From Beijerinckiaceae bacterium RH AL1 (lineage in GTDB: Bacteria > Pseudomonadota > Alphaproteobacteria > Rhizobiales > Beijerinckiaceae), in assembly GCA_901457705.2 (NCBI GenBank), contig LR590083.2:558001-622000 (forward strand): a DNA stretch of 64,000 bases, written 5' to 3'. Of this stretch, positions 22,721-31,694 are shown in pieces. Position 1 is the first letter of the stretch. Each line of letters opens with the position of its first letter. Below the pieces are notes generated by a model. It saw only the letters and a list, made by a program, of their open reading frames with translations, was not told the origin of the DNA and made no database searches. A program made the position numbers and the translations under genes.

Positions 22721-23797
22721 GTGGGGGGTGAATCGCTGATCGACCAGGCCGTCGCGCTGCGCGCCGAGGACGCCTTCGACGTCGCGGCGGTCGACGCGTT
22801 TTTGAAAGAGCGTGTCGCTGGGCTGGCGGGCTTGCCGGAGGTCCGGCAGTATCCCGGCGGCGCCTCGAACCTCACCTATCTCCTGCGCTACCCCGGTCGC
22901 GACCTGATCCTCCGCCGCCCGCCCGCCGGGCACAAGGCGAAGTCGGCGCACGACGTGCTGCGCGAGGCGCGCATCATGGCGGCGCTGAAGCCCGTCTACC
23001 CCTACGTGCCGGACATCGTCGCGCTGGGCGAGGACCACGCCATCATGGGCTGCGACTTCTACGTGATGGAGCGGCTCGTCGGCATCATCCTGCGCCGCGA
23101 CGTGCCTGAAGAGCTCGGGCTCGACGCGGCGACGACGCGCAAGCTCTGCCTCGCGGTGCTGGACCGGCTGATCGAGCTGCATCTCGTCGATCCGGCCAGC
23201 GCCGGCCTCGAGGGGCTCGCCAAGGGGGCGGGCTACGTGAAGCGCCAGGTCGAGGGCTGGTCCGGCCGCTGGCAGCAGGCGCTGACCGACGATGTCGCGC
23301 CGATCCCCGACGTGCTCGCGTGGCTCGCCCGCACCATGCCCGAGGGCGAGGTGGCGATCCGCCTCATCCACAACGACTACCGCTTCGACAACGTCGTGCT
23401 CGATGCCGAGGACCCGCTGCGCGTCATCGGCGTGCTCGACTGGGAGATGGCGACGCTCGGCGATCCGCTGATGGACCTCGGCGGCCTGATCTCCTACTGG
23501 GTCGAGCCGACCGACCCGCCCGAGGTGGTCGCGCGCCGGCGCCAGCCGACGCATGCGCCGGGCATGCTCACCCGCGCCGAGGTGATCGCCTACTACGGCG
23601 AGAAGACCGGCTGGAGCGTCGAGAGCTTCGACTTCTACGAGGTCTTCGGCCTGTTCCGCCTCGCGGTCATCATCCAGCAGATCTACCGCCGCTATTACCT
23701 GAAGCAGACGACCAACCCGCGCTTCGCCGACTACGGCGAGGCGGCGAACGAGCTCGGCCGGCGCTGCCAGGCGCTGATCGCGCGCTCGAAGCTTTGA
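22721..23797 (+). CDS. Phosphotransferase family protein (LvaA/ACAD10-11 kinase-like)
   Basis: This 358-residue protein is an APH-type kinase: GGASNLTYLLRYPGRDLILRRPP at the nucleotide loop, VMERLVGIIL hinge, catalytic HNDYRFDNVV and metal-binding VLDWEMATLGDPLMDLG. This subgroup corresponds to the kinase domain of mammalian ACAD10/ACAD11 and to LvaA of the Pseudomonas levulinate pathway, which phosphorylate 4-hydroxyacyl-CoA. A GTG start at 22721 gives the expected N-terminus. It heads a plus-strand cluster of a phosphatase, SDR, MDR reductase, thioesterase and acyl-CoA dehydrogenase, and the matching ACAD10/11-like dehydrogenase is at 30294-31529. The exact substrate is inferred. Confidence 0.87.
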   Translation: MGGESLIDQAVALRAEDAFDVAAVDAFLKERVAGLAGLPEVRQYPGGASNLTYLLRYPGRDLILRRPPAGHKAKSAHDVLREARIMAALKPVYPYVPDIVALGEDHAIMGCDFYVMERLVGIILRRDVPEELGLDAATTRKLCLAVLDRLIELHLVDPASAGLEGLAKGAGYVKRQVEGWSGRWQQALTDDVAPIPDVLAWLARTMPEGEVAIRLIHNDYRFDNVVLDAEDPLRVIGVLDWEMATLGDPLMDLGGLISYWVEPTDPPEVVARRRQPTHAPGMLTRAEVIAYYGEKTGWSVESFDFYEVFGLFRLAVIIQQIYRRYYLKQTTNPRFADYGEAANELGRRCQALIARSKL

Positions 23798-23880
23798 GGG
23801 ATGGCGATGCGGACGAACTTCACGATGGCCCGGGTCCTGGGCCTATCGCCGCTTCGGCATGACGGCTGCGGAGCGACCTG

Positions 23881-24582
23881 ATGGCCGACCTCTACCTCGT
23901 GCGGCACGGGCAGGCGAGCTTCGGCGCCGCGGACTACGACAAGCTCTCGGCCCTCGGCGAGCGCCAGTCGCGCCTGCTCGGCGAGTGGCTCGCCGCCTGC
24001 GGCGTCGTGCCCGACGTCGTCGCGAGCGGCCCGCAGCGCCGCCAGGTCGACACCGCCAGGCTCTGCGTCGCCGTGTGCGGCGGCCCGGCGCCGGAAGCGT
24101 TCCTGCAGCTCGATGGTTTGGGAGAATACGATCACGACTCGGTCGTCGCACTCTACGAGCCGCGCTACGCCGACAGCGCGGCGATGCACGCGGAGTTCGC
24201 CGCGCAGCCGAATCCGCGCCGCGCCTTCCACGCCATGTACGTGAAGGCCATCGCCCGCTGGACCGGCGGCGAGCAAGATGCCGACTATGCCGAGAGCTGG
24301 CCGGCCTTCCGCGCCCGGGTCGGGGGCGCCGTGCGGCAGCTCGCCAAGCTCGATGCGCGCACGGTGATCGCCTTCACCTCGGGCGGCCCGATCACCGCGG
24401 CGGTGCAGACGCTCACCGGCGTGCCGGACGCGCGCGCCTTCGACCTGAACTGGCCGCTCGTCAACGCCGGCATCACGCGGCTGCGCTTTTCCGCGTCCGA
24501 CGGCCTTGTGACGCTTGCTACCTACAACGCTCATCCCCACCTCGACCGCACGGGCGATCCCGCGCTGATCACCTACAGGTAA
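23881..24582 (+). CDS. Histidine phosphatase family protein
   Basis: A 233-residue member of the phosphoglycerate-mutase-like superfamily, with the phosphohistidine motif LYLVRHGQASFG at the start, the Glu in LGEYDHDS, and a later SGGPITAAVQ region where the second His of the family is expected but reads Gly/Pro (TSGGPI rather than SHGG), a common variation in uncharacterised members. It lies 83 bases after the acyl-CoA-type kinase and five bases before an SDR gene. It could act on a phosphorylated metabolite of the same pathway, but no substrate can be assigned. Confidence 0.85.
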   Translation: MADLYLVRHGQASFGAADYDKLSALGERQSRLLGEWLAACGVVPDVVASGPQRRQVDTARLCVAVCGGPAPEAFLQLDGLGEYDHDSVVALYEPRYADSAAMHAEFAAQPNPRRAFHAMYVKAIARWTGGEQDADYAESWPAFRARVGGAVRQLAKLDARTVIAFTSGGPITAAVQTLTGVPDARAFDLNWPLVNAGITRLRFSASDGLVTLATYNAHPHLDRTGDPALITYR

Positions 24583-24587
24583 AAGCC

Positions 24588-25379
24588 ATGCCCACGCTCG
24601 TCCCCGGTCCCCGCGTCGCGGGCAAGAAGGCTTTCATCACCGGCGCCGCGCGCGGCCTGGGCGAAGCTACGGCGCGCCTGCTCGCTGCGCACGGCGCAAA
24701 GGTCTTCCTCACCGACATCGATGCCGAAACCGTCGGCGCCGTCGCCCGCGCGATCGACGCCGAGCACGGCGCCGGCACGGCGTTTGCCGCGACGCACGAC
24801 GTGCGCGACGAGGCGCAGTGGGAGGAAACGCTCGCGGCCGCGAACCAGGCGCTCGGCGGCCTCTCCATCCTGGTCAACAACGCCGGCATCGGCGTGCAGG
24901 CGCGCGTCGAGCAGATCGCGCTCGAGGAATGGCATCGCGTGATGGCGATCAACCTCGACAGCGTCTTTCTCGGGTGCAAGCACGCGCTGCGCTACCTGCG
25001 CGAGAGCCAGCCGGCGTCGATCGTCAACATTTCGTCGATCGCCGGCATCGTCGCCGACGGGCAGTACGCCGCCTACAACACGTCGAAGGCCGGCGTGATG
25101 ATGCTGACGAAGTCGGTGGCGCTCGACTGCGCGCAGCAGGGCCTCGACATCCGCTGCAACTCGGTGCACCCGGGCTTCGTCCGCACCGCGATCGTGCAGC
25201 CCTACTTCGACAAGCACGGCGAGGCGGAGGCGACGCGCAAGCTGACGAAGCACATCCCGATGAAGCGCCTCGGCAAGCCCGACGACGTCGCCTACTGCGT
25301 GCTCTACCTCGCCAGCGACGAGAGCGCCTTCGTGACGGGCAGCGAGTTCAAGGTCGACGGGGGCATCTCGGCCGCATGA
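24588..25379 (+). CDS. Short-chain dehydrogenase/reductase (SDR)
   Basis: A 263-residue classical SDR. It has the cofactor motif TGAARGLGEATAR, with Asp in FLTDID suggesting NAD(H) preference, NNAG, the catalytic Ser (NISSIAGI), and YNTSK with the active Tyr and Lys. The C-terminal LASDESAFVTGSEFKVDGG is typical of the family. Such enzymes oxidise or reduce secondary alcohols/ketones, for example 3-hydroxyacyl or steroid-like substrates. It starts five bases after the phosphatase stop, so an operon is likely. Confidence 0.9.
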   Translation: MPTLVPGPRVAGKKAFITGAARGLGEATARLLAAHGAKVFLTDIDAETVGAVARAIDAEHGAGTAFAATHDVRDEAQWEETLAAANQALGGLSILVNNAGIGVQARVEQIALEEWHRVMAINLDSVFLGCKHALRYLRESQPASIVNISSIAGIVADGQYAAYNTSKAGVMMLTKSVALDCAQQGLDIRCNSVHPGFVRTAIVQPYFDKHGEAEATRKLTKHIPMKRLGKPDDVAYCVLYLASDESAFVTGSEFKVDGGISAA

Positions 25380-25415
25380 GACACCCTCTTCCGATGGAAG
25401 CGATAGGAGCAACCG

Positions 25416-26441
25416 ATGACAACGCACCGTAACGTCTGGCGCCTGCGCAAGCGCCCGGTCGGCGACATCAAGGAGGGCGACCTCACCTACGAGCGCGAGG
25501 CGCTCCCCGAGCTGAAGGACGGCCAGTTCCTGCTCGAGGTGCTGTACCTCTCGCTCGATCCGACGAACCGCATCTGGATGAGCGACATGCGGCAGTACAT
25601 GCCGCCGGTGCCGCTCGATGCGCCGATGCGCGGCGGCGTCGCCGGCCGCGTCGTGGCGAGCAAGAAGCCGGGCGTGAAGGAAGGCGACGTCTACTTCGGG
25701 CTCGGCGAGTTCGCCGACTACATCGTCACCGACGGCTCGAACTTCACCAAGGCCGAGCTGCCGGCGGGCCTGCCGCTCTCGGTCGGCTACGGCATCTTCG
25801 GCCTCGTTGGCCCTACGGCCTATTTCGGCCTGCTGCACGTCGGCAAGCCGAAGGAAGGCGAGACGCTGGTCGTTTCGGCGGCCTCCGGCGGCGTCGGGCA
25901 GATCGTCGGCCAGATCGGCAAGATCAAGGGCCTGCATGTCATCGGCATCGCCGGCGGCCCGGAGAAGTGCCGCTATCTCACCGAGGAGCTCGGGTTCGAC
26001 GCGGCGATCGACTACAAGAACGAGGACGTCGGCAAGCAGCTCGACGCGCTGGCGCCGAAGGGCGTGGACATCAACTTCGAGCAGGTCGGCGGCCCGATCA
26101 TGGAGGCGGTGATGAGCCGCATGAACCTCTTCGGCCGCATGCCGCTCTGCGGCATGATCTCCGGCTACAACAACGAGAAGCCGGCGCCGGGCCCGCGCAC
26201 CTGGCCGCTGATCCTGATGCAGCGCCTCACCGTGCAGGGCTTCATCATCTTCGACTTCATCAAGCACTACGACGAGATGTTCCGCGAGCTGGGCGGGTGG
26301 ATCGCCGAGGGCAGGATCAAGACGCGCCAGGACGTGCGCAAGGGGCTCGAGAACGCGATCGACTACCTCGGCCTGCTCTACACCGGCGGCAACACCGGCA
26401 AGCTCCTGGTGGAGGTGCACCCGGACGCGGGCAAGCTGTAG
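25416..26441 (+). CDS. Zinc-independent NADP-dependent oxidoreductase (MDR, PTGR-like)
   Basis: This 341-residue medium-chain reductase belongs to the leukotriene B4 dehydrogenase/prostaglandin reductase-like group (CurA, YncB type), which reduces the double bond of alpha,beta-unsaturated ketones or similar. Visible are the N-terminal SLDPTNRIWM, the nucleotide site AASGGVGQIVGQIGKI, and NFEQVGGPIMEAVMSRM. No structural zinc Cys cluster is present. It is 36 bases after the SDR gene and followed by a good terminator at 26464. Confidence 0.9.
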   Translation: MTTHRNVWRLRKRPVGDIKEGDLTYEREALPELKDGQFLLEVLYLSLDPTNRIWMSDMRQYMPPVPLDAPMRGGVAGRVVASKKPGVKEGDVYFGLGEFADYIVTDGSNFTKAELPAGLPLSVGYGIFGLVGPTAYFGLLHVGKPKEGETLVVSAASGGVGQIVGQIGKIKGLHVIGIAGGPEKCRYLTEELGFDAAIDYKNEDVGKQLDALAPKGVDINFEQVGGPIMEAVMSRMNLFGRMPLCGMISGYNNEKPAPGPRTWPLILMQRLTVQGFIIFDFIKHYDEMFRELGGWIAEGRIKTRQDVRKGLENAIDYLGLLYTGGNTGKLLVEVHPDAGKL

Positions 26442-26463
26442 GGGGACCAACCATCCCGTCGTC

Positions 26464-26490
26464 ATGGCCGGGCTCGTCCCGGCCATTTTT
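26464..26490 (+). terminator. Rho-independent terminator after the MDR gene
   Basis: ATGGCCGGG-CTCGT-CCCGGCCAT forms a nine-base perfect stem followed by TTTTT. It lies 22 bases after the oxidoreductase stop. The sequence is also a widespread GTCATGGCCGGGCT-type intergenic palindrome. Confidence 0.8.
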
Positions 26491-26578
26491 CGCCGGGACA
26501 TTTTTGGCGCGCAGGGCCTAAGCTGGTGCGGCGCCGCGCGGATGGCCGGCATCGGCAGGCCACGAGGGAGGGAGAGAG

Positions 26579-27016
26579 ATGACCAAATCGATCTGGTTCG
26601 ACCAATCGCCGCTCGGCCATGAATACGAGGCGCCCGGCCTGCAGAAGCACCTCGGCATCGAGCTGACCGAGGCCGGGCCGGACTGGCTGAAGGGCCGCAT
26701 GCCCGTCGACGAGCGCACCCGCCAGCCCTTCGGCCGGCTGCACGGCGGCGCCTCGGTGGCGCTGGCGGAGACGCTGGCCTCGGTCGCTTCGGTCTTCGTC
26801 GTCGACCGCAGCCAGAAGACGATCGTCGGGCTCGAGATCAACGCCAACCACCTGCGCGGCGTGACCGACGGCTTCGTCACCGGCACCGCGCGTCCGCTGC
26901 ACATCGGCCGCACCACGATGGTGTGGGAGGTGCGCATCGAGGACGAGGCGGGCAAGGCCGTCTGCATCTCCCGCTGCACCATCGCCGTCATCGACCTCCC
27001 GCGCGAGAAAGTGTGA
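26579..27016 (+). CDS. PaaI-type hotdog-fold thioesterase
   Basis: This 145-residue hotdog protein has the PaaI/YbgC-like core RQPFGRLHGGASVALAETLASVAS, where the HGG and the Glu about ten residues on form the catalytic region, and the later EINANHLRGVTDG strand. Such enzymes hydrolyse acyl-CoA thioesters, often to rescue CoA from dead-end intermediates. GGGAGG precedes the ATG. Its stop overlaps the next gene's start by one base (TGATG), linking it to the acyl-CoA dehydrogenase at 27016. Confidence 0.9.
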   Translation: MTKSIWFDQSPLGHEYEAPGLQKHLGIELTEAGPDWLKGRMPVDERTRQPFGRLHGGASVALAETLASVASVFVVDRSQKTIVGLEINANHLRGVTDGFVTGTARPLHIGRTTMVWEVRIEDEAGKAVCISRCTIAVIDLPREKV

Positions 27017-28806
27017 TGTCCATCCTACTGTCGCGCGCCGACCTCGACTTCCTGCTCTACGACTGGCTCAAGATCGAGGAGCTCACGGCGCGCGAGCGCT
27101 ACACCGATCATTCACGCGAAACCTTCGATGCGACGCTCGACCTCGCCGAGGCGATCGCCACCGAGCACTTCCTGCCGCACAACAAGAAGGCCGACGCCAA
27201 CGAGCCGCGCTTCGAGAACGGCAAGGTGGTGATGATCCCAGAGGTCGGCGCCGCGCTGAAGCACTACAGCGAGGCGGGCCTGCTCGCTGCGCAGGCCGAT
27301 GCCGCGGACGGCGGCATGCAGCTGCCCTGCGCCGTCGGCAGCGCCGCCTTCGCCTTCTTCAAGGCCGCCAACGTCGGCACGGCGAGCTACCCGATGCTGA
27401 CGACCGCCGCCTCGAACCTTCTGCGCAAGCACGGCTCGCCCGAGCTGATCGCGCGCTTCCTCAAGCCGATGCGCGAGGGCCGCTTTTTCGGCACCATGTG
27501 CCTCTCCGAGCCGCAGGCCGGCTCCTCGCTCGCCGACATCACCACCCGCGCCGAGCCGCAGGAGGACGGCAGCTACCGCCTCTTCGGCACCAAGATGTGG
27601 ATCTCCGGCGGCGAGCACGAGCTCTCCGAGACGATCGTCCACATGGTGCTGGCGAAGATCCCCGGCGGGCCGCCGGGCTCGCGCGGCATCTCGCTGTTCC
27701 TCGTGCCGAAGCACCTCGTCGGCGACGACGGCGCGGTCGGCGCGCGCAACGACGTCGTGCTGGCCGGCCTCAATCACAAGATGGGCTATCGCGGCACGAC
27801 CAACACGCTGCTCAACTTCGGCGAGGGCGCGCACACGCCGGGCGGCAAGCCGGGCGCCGTCGGCTGGCTCGTCGGCGAGGTGCACGGCGGCCTGCCCGCC
27901 ATGTTCTTCATGATGAACGAGGCGCGCATCGGCGTCGGCCTCGGCGCCGTCGCGCTCGGCTACACCGGCTACCTGCGCGCGCTCGCCTACGCCAAGGAGC
28001 GGCCGCAGGGCCGCCCGCTCGGCGTGCGGGACCAGACCACCAAGCCCTGCGCGATCATCGAGCATCCCGACGTGCGCCGCATGCTCTTGGCCTCGAAGAG
28101 CTACGTCGAGGGCGCGCTCGCCTTCGCGCTCTATTGCGCGCGGCTCGTCGACGAGGAGCGCACCGGCGACGCCGCCGGCAAGCGCGATGCGCAGGCGCTG
28201 CTCGACCTGCTCACCCCGATCGCCAAGAGCTGGCCCTCGCAATGGTGCCTCGCCGCCAACGATCTCGCGATCCAGGTGCACGGCGGCTACGGCTACACGC
28301 GCGACTACGACGTCGAGCAGCTCTACCGCGACAATCGCCTGAACCCCATCCACGAGGGCACGCACGGCATCCAGGCGCTCGACCTGCTGGGGCGCAAGGT
28401 GACGCAGAACGGCGGCGCCGCGCTCGAGCTTTTTTCCGCGCGCATCGCGAAGACGGTGAGGGCGGGCGAGGCCGCGGGGGGCGAGGCGGCAGGGCACGCG
28501 CGCGATCTTGCCGCCGCGCTCGACGCCGTCGGCGAGACGACGCGCAAGCTCTACGGCGCGGGCGACCTGTCCGTCACGCTCGCCAACGCCTCCGCCTACA
28601 TGGAGGCCTTCGGGCACATGGCGATCGCCTGGGTGTGGCTCGAGCAGCTTCTCGCGCTCGGCTCTCGCGAAGACGCGTTCGCCGAGGGCAAGCGGCAGGC
28701 CTGCCGCTACTTCTTCCGCTGGGAGCTGCCGAAGATCTTTCCGCAGCTCGCGACGCTGGGTGCGCTCGACCGCACGACGCTGGACATGAAGGCGGAGTGG
28801 TTCTGA
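27016..28806 (+). CDS. Acyl-CoA dehydrogenase with extended C-terminal domain
   Basis: A 596-residue acyl-CoA dehydrogenase of the long FadE-like bacterial class. It has an N-terminal DUF3410/AcylCoA-DH_N-type segment (LLYDWLKIEEL), the middle domain with MCLSEPQAGSSL, and the C-terminal catalytic region IHEGTHGIQALDLLGRK containing the Glu base, plus the extra C-terminal helices (residues 480-596). It is a close paralogue in length and layout to the enzyme at 36956-38746. Electrons would go to ETF. It is the last gene of the plus-strand cluster, ending at a hairpin before a convergent SDR. Confidence 0.92.
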   Translation: MSILLSRADLDFLLYDWLKIEELTARERYTDHSRETFDATLDLAEAIATEHFLPHNKKADANEPRFENGKVVMIPEVGAALKHYSEAGLLAAQADAADGGMQLPCAVGSAAFAFFKAANVGTASYPMLTTAASNLLRKHGSPELIARFLKPMREGRFFGTMCLSEPQAGSSLADITTRAEPQEDGSYRLFGTKMWISGGEHELSETIVHMVLAKIPGGPPGSRGISLFLVPKHLVGDDGAVGARNDVVLAGLNHKMGYRGTTNTLLNFGEGAHTPGGKPGAVGWLVGEVHGGLPAMFFMMNEARIGVGLGAVALGYTGYLRALAYAKERPQGRPLGVRDQTTKPCAIIEHPDVRRMLLASKSYVEGALAFALYCARLVDEERTGDAAGKRDAQALLDLLTPIAKSWPSQWCLAANDLAIQVHGGYGYTRDYDVEQLYRDNRLNPIHEGTHGIQALDLLGRKVTQNGGAALELFSARIAKTVRAGEAAGGEAAGHARDLAAALDAVGETTRKLYGAGDLSVTLANASAYMEAFGHMAIAWVWLEQLLALGSREDAFAEGKRQACRYFFRWELPKIFPQLATLGALDRTTLDMKAEWF

Positions 28807-28817
28807 GGCGGGCGCGT

Positions 28818-28843
28818 CCCGTCTCCCTCACGTGGGAGACGGG
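28818..28843. terminator. Hairpin between convergent acyl-CoA dehydrogenase and SDR genes
   Basis: CCCGTCTCCC-TCACGT-GGGAGACGGG gives a ten-base stem in the 46-base gap between convergent stops. A bidirectional terminator is likely. Confidence 0.6.
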
Positions 28844-28852
28844 AGGTTCGGT

Positions 28853-29635
28853 CTACCCCACCACCGCGCCGGTGATCGTCACGCCGCCGTCGACGACGAT
28901 CGTCTGGCCGGTCATGAAGCGTCCCGCGTCGGAAGCCAGAAACACTGCGGCGCCGGCGATGTCGTCGGGCTCGCCGATGCGGCGCAGCGGCGTCTGCGCC
29001 TCGACGGCCTTGAGGCGCTCCGGGTTCTCCCACAGCGCCTTGGCGAAGTCGGTCTTGATGAGGCCCGGCGCGATGCAGTTGATGCGCAGGCCGTGGCGGC
29101 CGTGCTCCACGGCGAGGTTGCGCGCGAGCTGCATGTCGGCCGCCTTCGAGATGTTGTAGGCGCCGATCACCGGCGAGCCCACCAGGCCGCCGATCGACGA
29201 GACGATGATGATCGCCCCGTCCTTGCGCTCGATCATGCCCGGCGCCGCGAGCTGCACCAGCCAGTGGTTCGAGACGATATTGTTGTCGAGGATCTTGCGG
29301 AACTGCTCGTCCGAGATGCCGCCGAGCGGGCCGTAGTACGGGTTCGAGGCCGCGTTGCAGACGAGGATGTCGATCGGCCCGAGCTTCTCCTGCGTCGTCG
29401 CGACGAGCCGCTCGAGGTCGGGCTTCGAGGAGATCGACGCCGCGACCGCGATCGCCCGGCCGGCGCCGTGCGCCGCCTCGATCTCCTGCACCACCGCCTC
29501 GCACGCCTCGATCTTGCGCGACGAGACGACGACGCGCGCGCCGTGCTCGGCGAGCCGCAGCGCGATCGCCTTGCCGATGCCGCGCGACGAGCCGGTAACG
29601 ACGGCGACCTTACCGTTGAGATCGAACAGGGTCAT
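28853..29635 (-). CDS. Short-chain dehydrogenase/reductase (SDR)
   Basis: This 260-residue classical SDR has the TGSSRGIGKAIALRL cofactor motif, RxS (SSRKIE) after beta-2 suggesting NADP preference, CNAA in place of NNAG, the catalytic IIVSSIGGL Ser and YNISK Tyr/Lys, and the C-terminal DVGG-like FMTGQTIVVDGGVTI. It resembles dehydrogenase/reductase DHRS4-type and fabG-like enzymes. It stands alone on the minus strand between an acyl-CoA dehydrogenase and a monooxygenase-domain gene. The substrate is unknown. Confidence 0.9.
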   Translation of the reverse strand: MTLFDLNGKVAVVTGSSRGIGKAIALRLAEHGARVVVSSRKIEACEAVVQEIEAAHGAGRAIAVAASISSKPDLERLVATTQEKLGPIDILVCNAASNPYYGPLGGISDEQFRKILDNNIVSNHWLVQLAAPGMIERKDGAIIIVSSIGGLVGSPVIGAYNISKAADMQLARNLAVEHGRHGLRINCIAPGLIKTDFAKALWENPERLKAVEAQTPLRRIGEPDDIAGAAVFLASDAGRFMTGQTIVVDGGVTITGAVVG

Positions 29636-29829
29636 TCGTTTGCCTCTCTACTAATCGCCCGGCGGCGAGACCCGATCGGGCCCCGCGCCACTGGCGAAGG
29701 GTCAAAAGCGCGGGCCGACCGGAGTCAACCTCGCCGTACGTGTCATCGCCGCGGCTCGGAAAACATGCGAAGTGTGAGCGTCTTCCGACGTCGCCGGCTC
29801 TTCGGTCGCCGAAGCCAAGGATCGCCCCC

Positions 29830-30120
29830 ATGCCGCTCACTTTGCTCGTGCTCATCCCCGCCAAGCCAGGACAGGGGGACGCGCTCGGCGAGGCCCTGAA
29901 AGGCCTCGTTGCGCCGACCCGCGCCGAGGCGGGCAACATCAGCTACGACGCGCATCGCTCGAACGACAATCCCGATCTCTTCATGATGTACGAGACGTGG
30001 GAGTCGCAGGCCGCGCTCGACAGCCACTTCCAGCAGCCGCACATGCAGGCGGCGATGGCGCGGCTGCCGGAGCTGGTCGAGGGCGAGCTCAAGCTGCAGG
30101 GCTTCACGAAGATCTCCTAA
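29830..30120 (+). CDS. Antibiotic biosynthesis monooxygenase (ABM) domain protein
   Basis: A 96-residue dimeric alpha-beta barrel protein of the ABM/YgiN family: LTLLVLIPAKPGQGDALGEALKGLVAPTRAEAGNISYD, then FMMYETWESQAALDSHFQQPHM. Family members include cofactor-free quinol monooxygenases and many uncharacterised proteins. The ATG at 29830 gives the exact family length; longer in-frame starts upstream look spurious. It is followed by a 148-base palindromic repeat and a convergent dehydrogenase. Confidence 0.88.
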   Translation: MPLTLLVLIPAKPGQGDALGEALKGLVAPTRAEAGNISYDAHRSNDNPDLFMMYETWESQAALDSHFQQPHMQAAMARLPELVEGELKLQGFTKIS

Positions 30121-30136
30121 CGCCTCGTCGCTTATC

Positions 30137-30284
30137 CCTTCTCCCGCTTGCGGGAGAAGGTGGCCCCGCGAAGCGGGGTCGGATGAGGGCCGGTCCCGCT
30201 TCACTCATCTCGGTGCCCCAAGCGGCACGATCCCTCATCCGACCCGACTTCGTCGGGCCACCTTCTCCCGCAAGCGGGAGAAGG
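30137..30284. repeat. Composite intergenic palindrome (CCTTCTCCCGC family)
   Basis: This 148-base element has hairpins at both ends (CCTTCTCCCGC-TT-GCGGGAGAAGG at 30137-30160 and the AA-loop version at 30261-30284), inner stems CCCCGCGAAGCGGGG and CCCGACTTCGTCGGG, and outer-arm GGATGAGGG/CCCTCATCC pairs. The whole unit is an inverted repeat. It lies between convergent genes. The family recurs at 36.5 kb and is common in Rhizobiales. Confidence 0.85.
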
Positions 30285-30293
30285 AAGAGGGGG

Positions 30294-31529
30294 CTACTCG
30301 TTGGTGTAGCGGCGCAGCTCGAGCTTCGCGATGGTGCGGTTGTGCACCTCGTCCGGGCCGTCGGCGAGGCGCAGCGTGCGCACGTGGGCGTAGCTGCGCG
30401 CCAGGTCGAAATCGTTGGAGACGCCACCGCCGCCGTGCGCCTGGATCGCGTCGTCGATGATGCGCAGCGCAACGTTGGGCGCCGCCACCTTGATCATCGC
30501 GATCTCGAGCCGGCCGACCTTGGCGCCCTGCTTGTCCATCACGTCGGCGGCCTTCAGGCAGAGCAGCCGCGTCATCTCGATGTCGATGCGGGCGCGGGCG
30601 ATGCGCTCCTCCCACACTGAATGGTCGGCGATGCGCTTGCCGAAGGCGGTGCGCGTCAGCAGCCGCTTCGCCATCGCCTCCAGCGCCGCCTCGGCGACGC
30701 CGATCGTGCGCATGCAGTGGTGGATGCGGCCCGGCCCGAGCCGGCCCTGCGCGATCTCGAAGCCGCGGCCCTCGCCGAGGATGAGGTTTCCGGCCGGCAC
30801 GCGCACGTTGGTGAGCTTCACCTCGCAGTGGCCGTGCGGCGCGTCGTCGTAGCCGAAGACGGGCAGCCAGCGCACCACCTCGACGCCGGGGGCGTCGAGC
30901 GGCACCAGGATCTGCGACTGCTGCTTGTGCGTCGCCGCCGTCGTGTCGGTCTTGCCCATCACGATGGCGATCTTGCAGCGCTTGTCGCCGACGCCGGACG
31001 ACCACCACTTGCGGCCGTTCACCACGTAATGGTCGCCGTCGCGCACGATGCGCGTCTCGATGTTGGTCGCGTCGGACGAGGCGACGTCGGGCTCGGTCAT
31101 CAGGAAGGCCGAGCGGATCTCGCCCGCCATCAGCGGCTTCAGCCAGCGGTCCTTCTGCTCCGGCGAGCCGTAGCGGTGCAGCACCTCCATGTTGCCGGTG
31201 TCCGGCGCCGAGCAGTTGAAGACCTCGGACGCCCAGCCGATGCGGCCCATCTCCTCCGCGCAGAGCGCGTAGTCGATGTTCTTCAGCCCGGCGCCGCGAT
31301 AGGCGTCGGTGTCGTGTTCGGGCGACGGCGGCAGGAACAGGTTCCACAGCCCCTCGGCCTTGGCCTTGGCCTTCAGGGTCTCGATGATCTTCGGGTTCTG
31401 CCAGCGGTCGGCGCCGAAGGACCGCATCTCCTCGTCATAGACCGGCACGGCCGGAACGACCTCGCGGTCCATGAAGTCGCGCACGCGGCGCTGCCAGTGC
31501 CGCTGCGTCTCGGAGAGCGAGAAATCCAT
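30294..31529 (-). CDS. Acyl-CoA dehydrogenase, ACAD10/11- and LvaC-like
   Basis: This 411-residue protein has the acyl-CoA dehydrogenase fold ([20 protein letters not shown], then [16 protein letters not shown]) but its C-terminal end reads [10 protein letters not shown] and [21 protein letters not shown]. In ordinary family members that position is YEGxxExQ with the catalytic Glu; the ADGPDEVH form is the one I recall from ACAD10/ACAD11 and LvaC-like proteins, which convert 4-phosphoacyl-CoA rather than simply desaturating. The start at 31529 has a GAGG site; an in-frame extension to 31589 is possible. Its divergent promoter shares a CATAC-N5-GTATG repeat with that of the kinase at 22721, its expected partner. 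Confidence 0.88.
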   Translation of the reverse strand: MDFSLSETQRHWQRRVRDFMDREVVPAVPVYDEEMRSFGADRWQNPKIIETLKAKAKAEGLWNLFLPPSPEHDTDAYRGAGLKNIDYALCAEEMGRIGWASEVFNCSAPDTGNMEVLHRYGSPEQKDRWLKPLMAGEIRSAFLMTEPDVASSDATNIETRIVRDGDHYVVNGRKWWSSGVGDKRCKIAIVMGKTDTTAATHKQQSQILVPLDAPGVEVVRWLPVFGYDDAPHGHCEVKLTNVRVPAGNLILGEGRGFEIAQGRLGPGRIHHCMRTIGVAEAALEAMAKRLLTRTAFGKRIADHSVWEERIARARIDIEMTRLLCLKAADVMDKQGAKVGRLEIAMIKVAAPNVALRIIDDAIQAHGGGGVSNDFDLARSYAHVRTLRLADGPDEVHNRTIAKLELRRYTNE

Positions 31530-31694
31530 CGTGTCGTCCTCGTCTGCGCCGGTCCTCTGCGAAGATACCGGTTGTTCGATCCTGCACAAATAGCGGGGCC
31601 GCCGCGAACGCCAGCCCGTCGATCGGGGGAGCCTATCCTGCCGAGCAAGCGCCGCAAAGGCGTTTACAGCCCGGCGCGGGTTGGGCTAGGCCAG

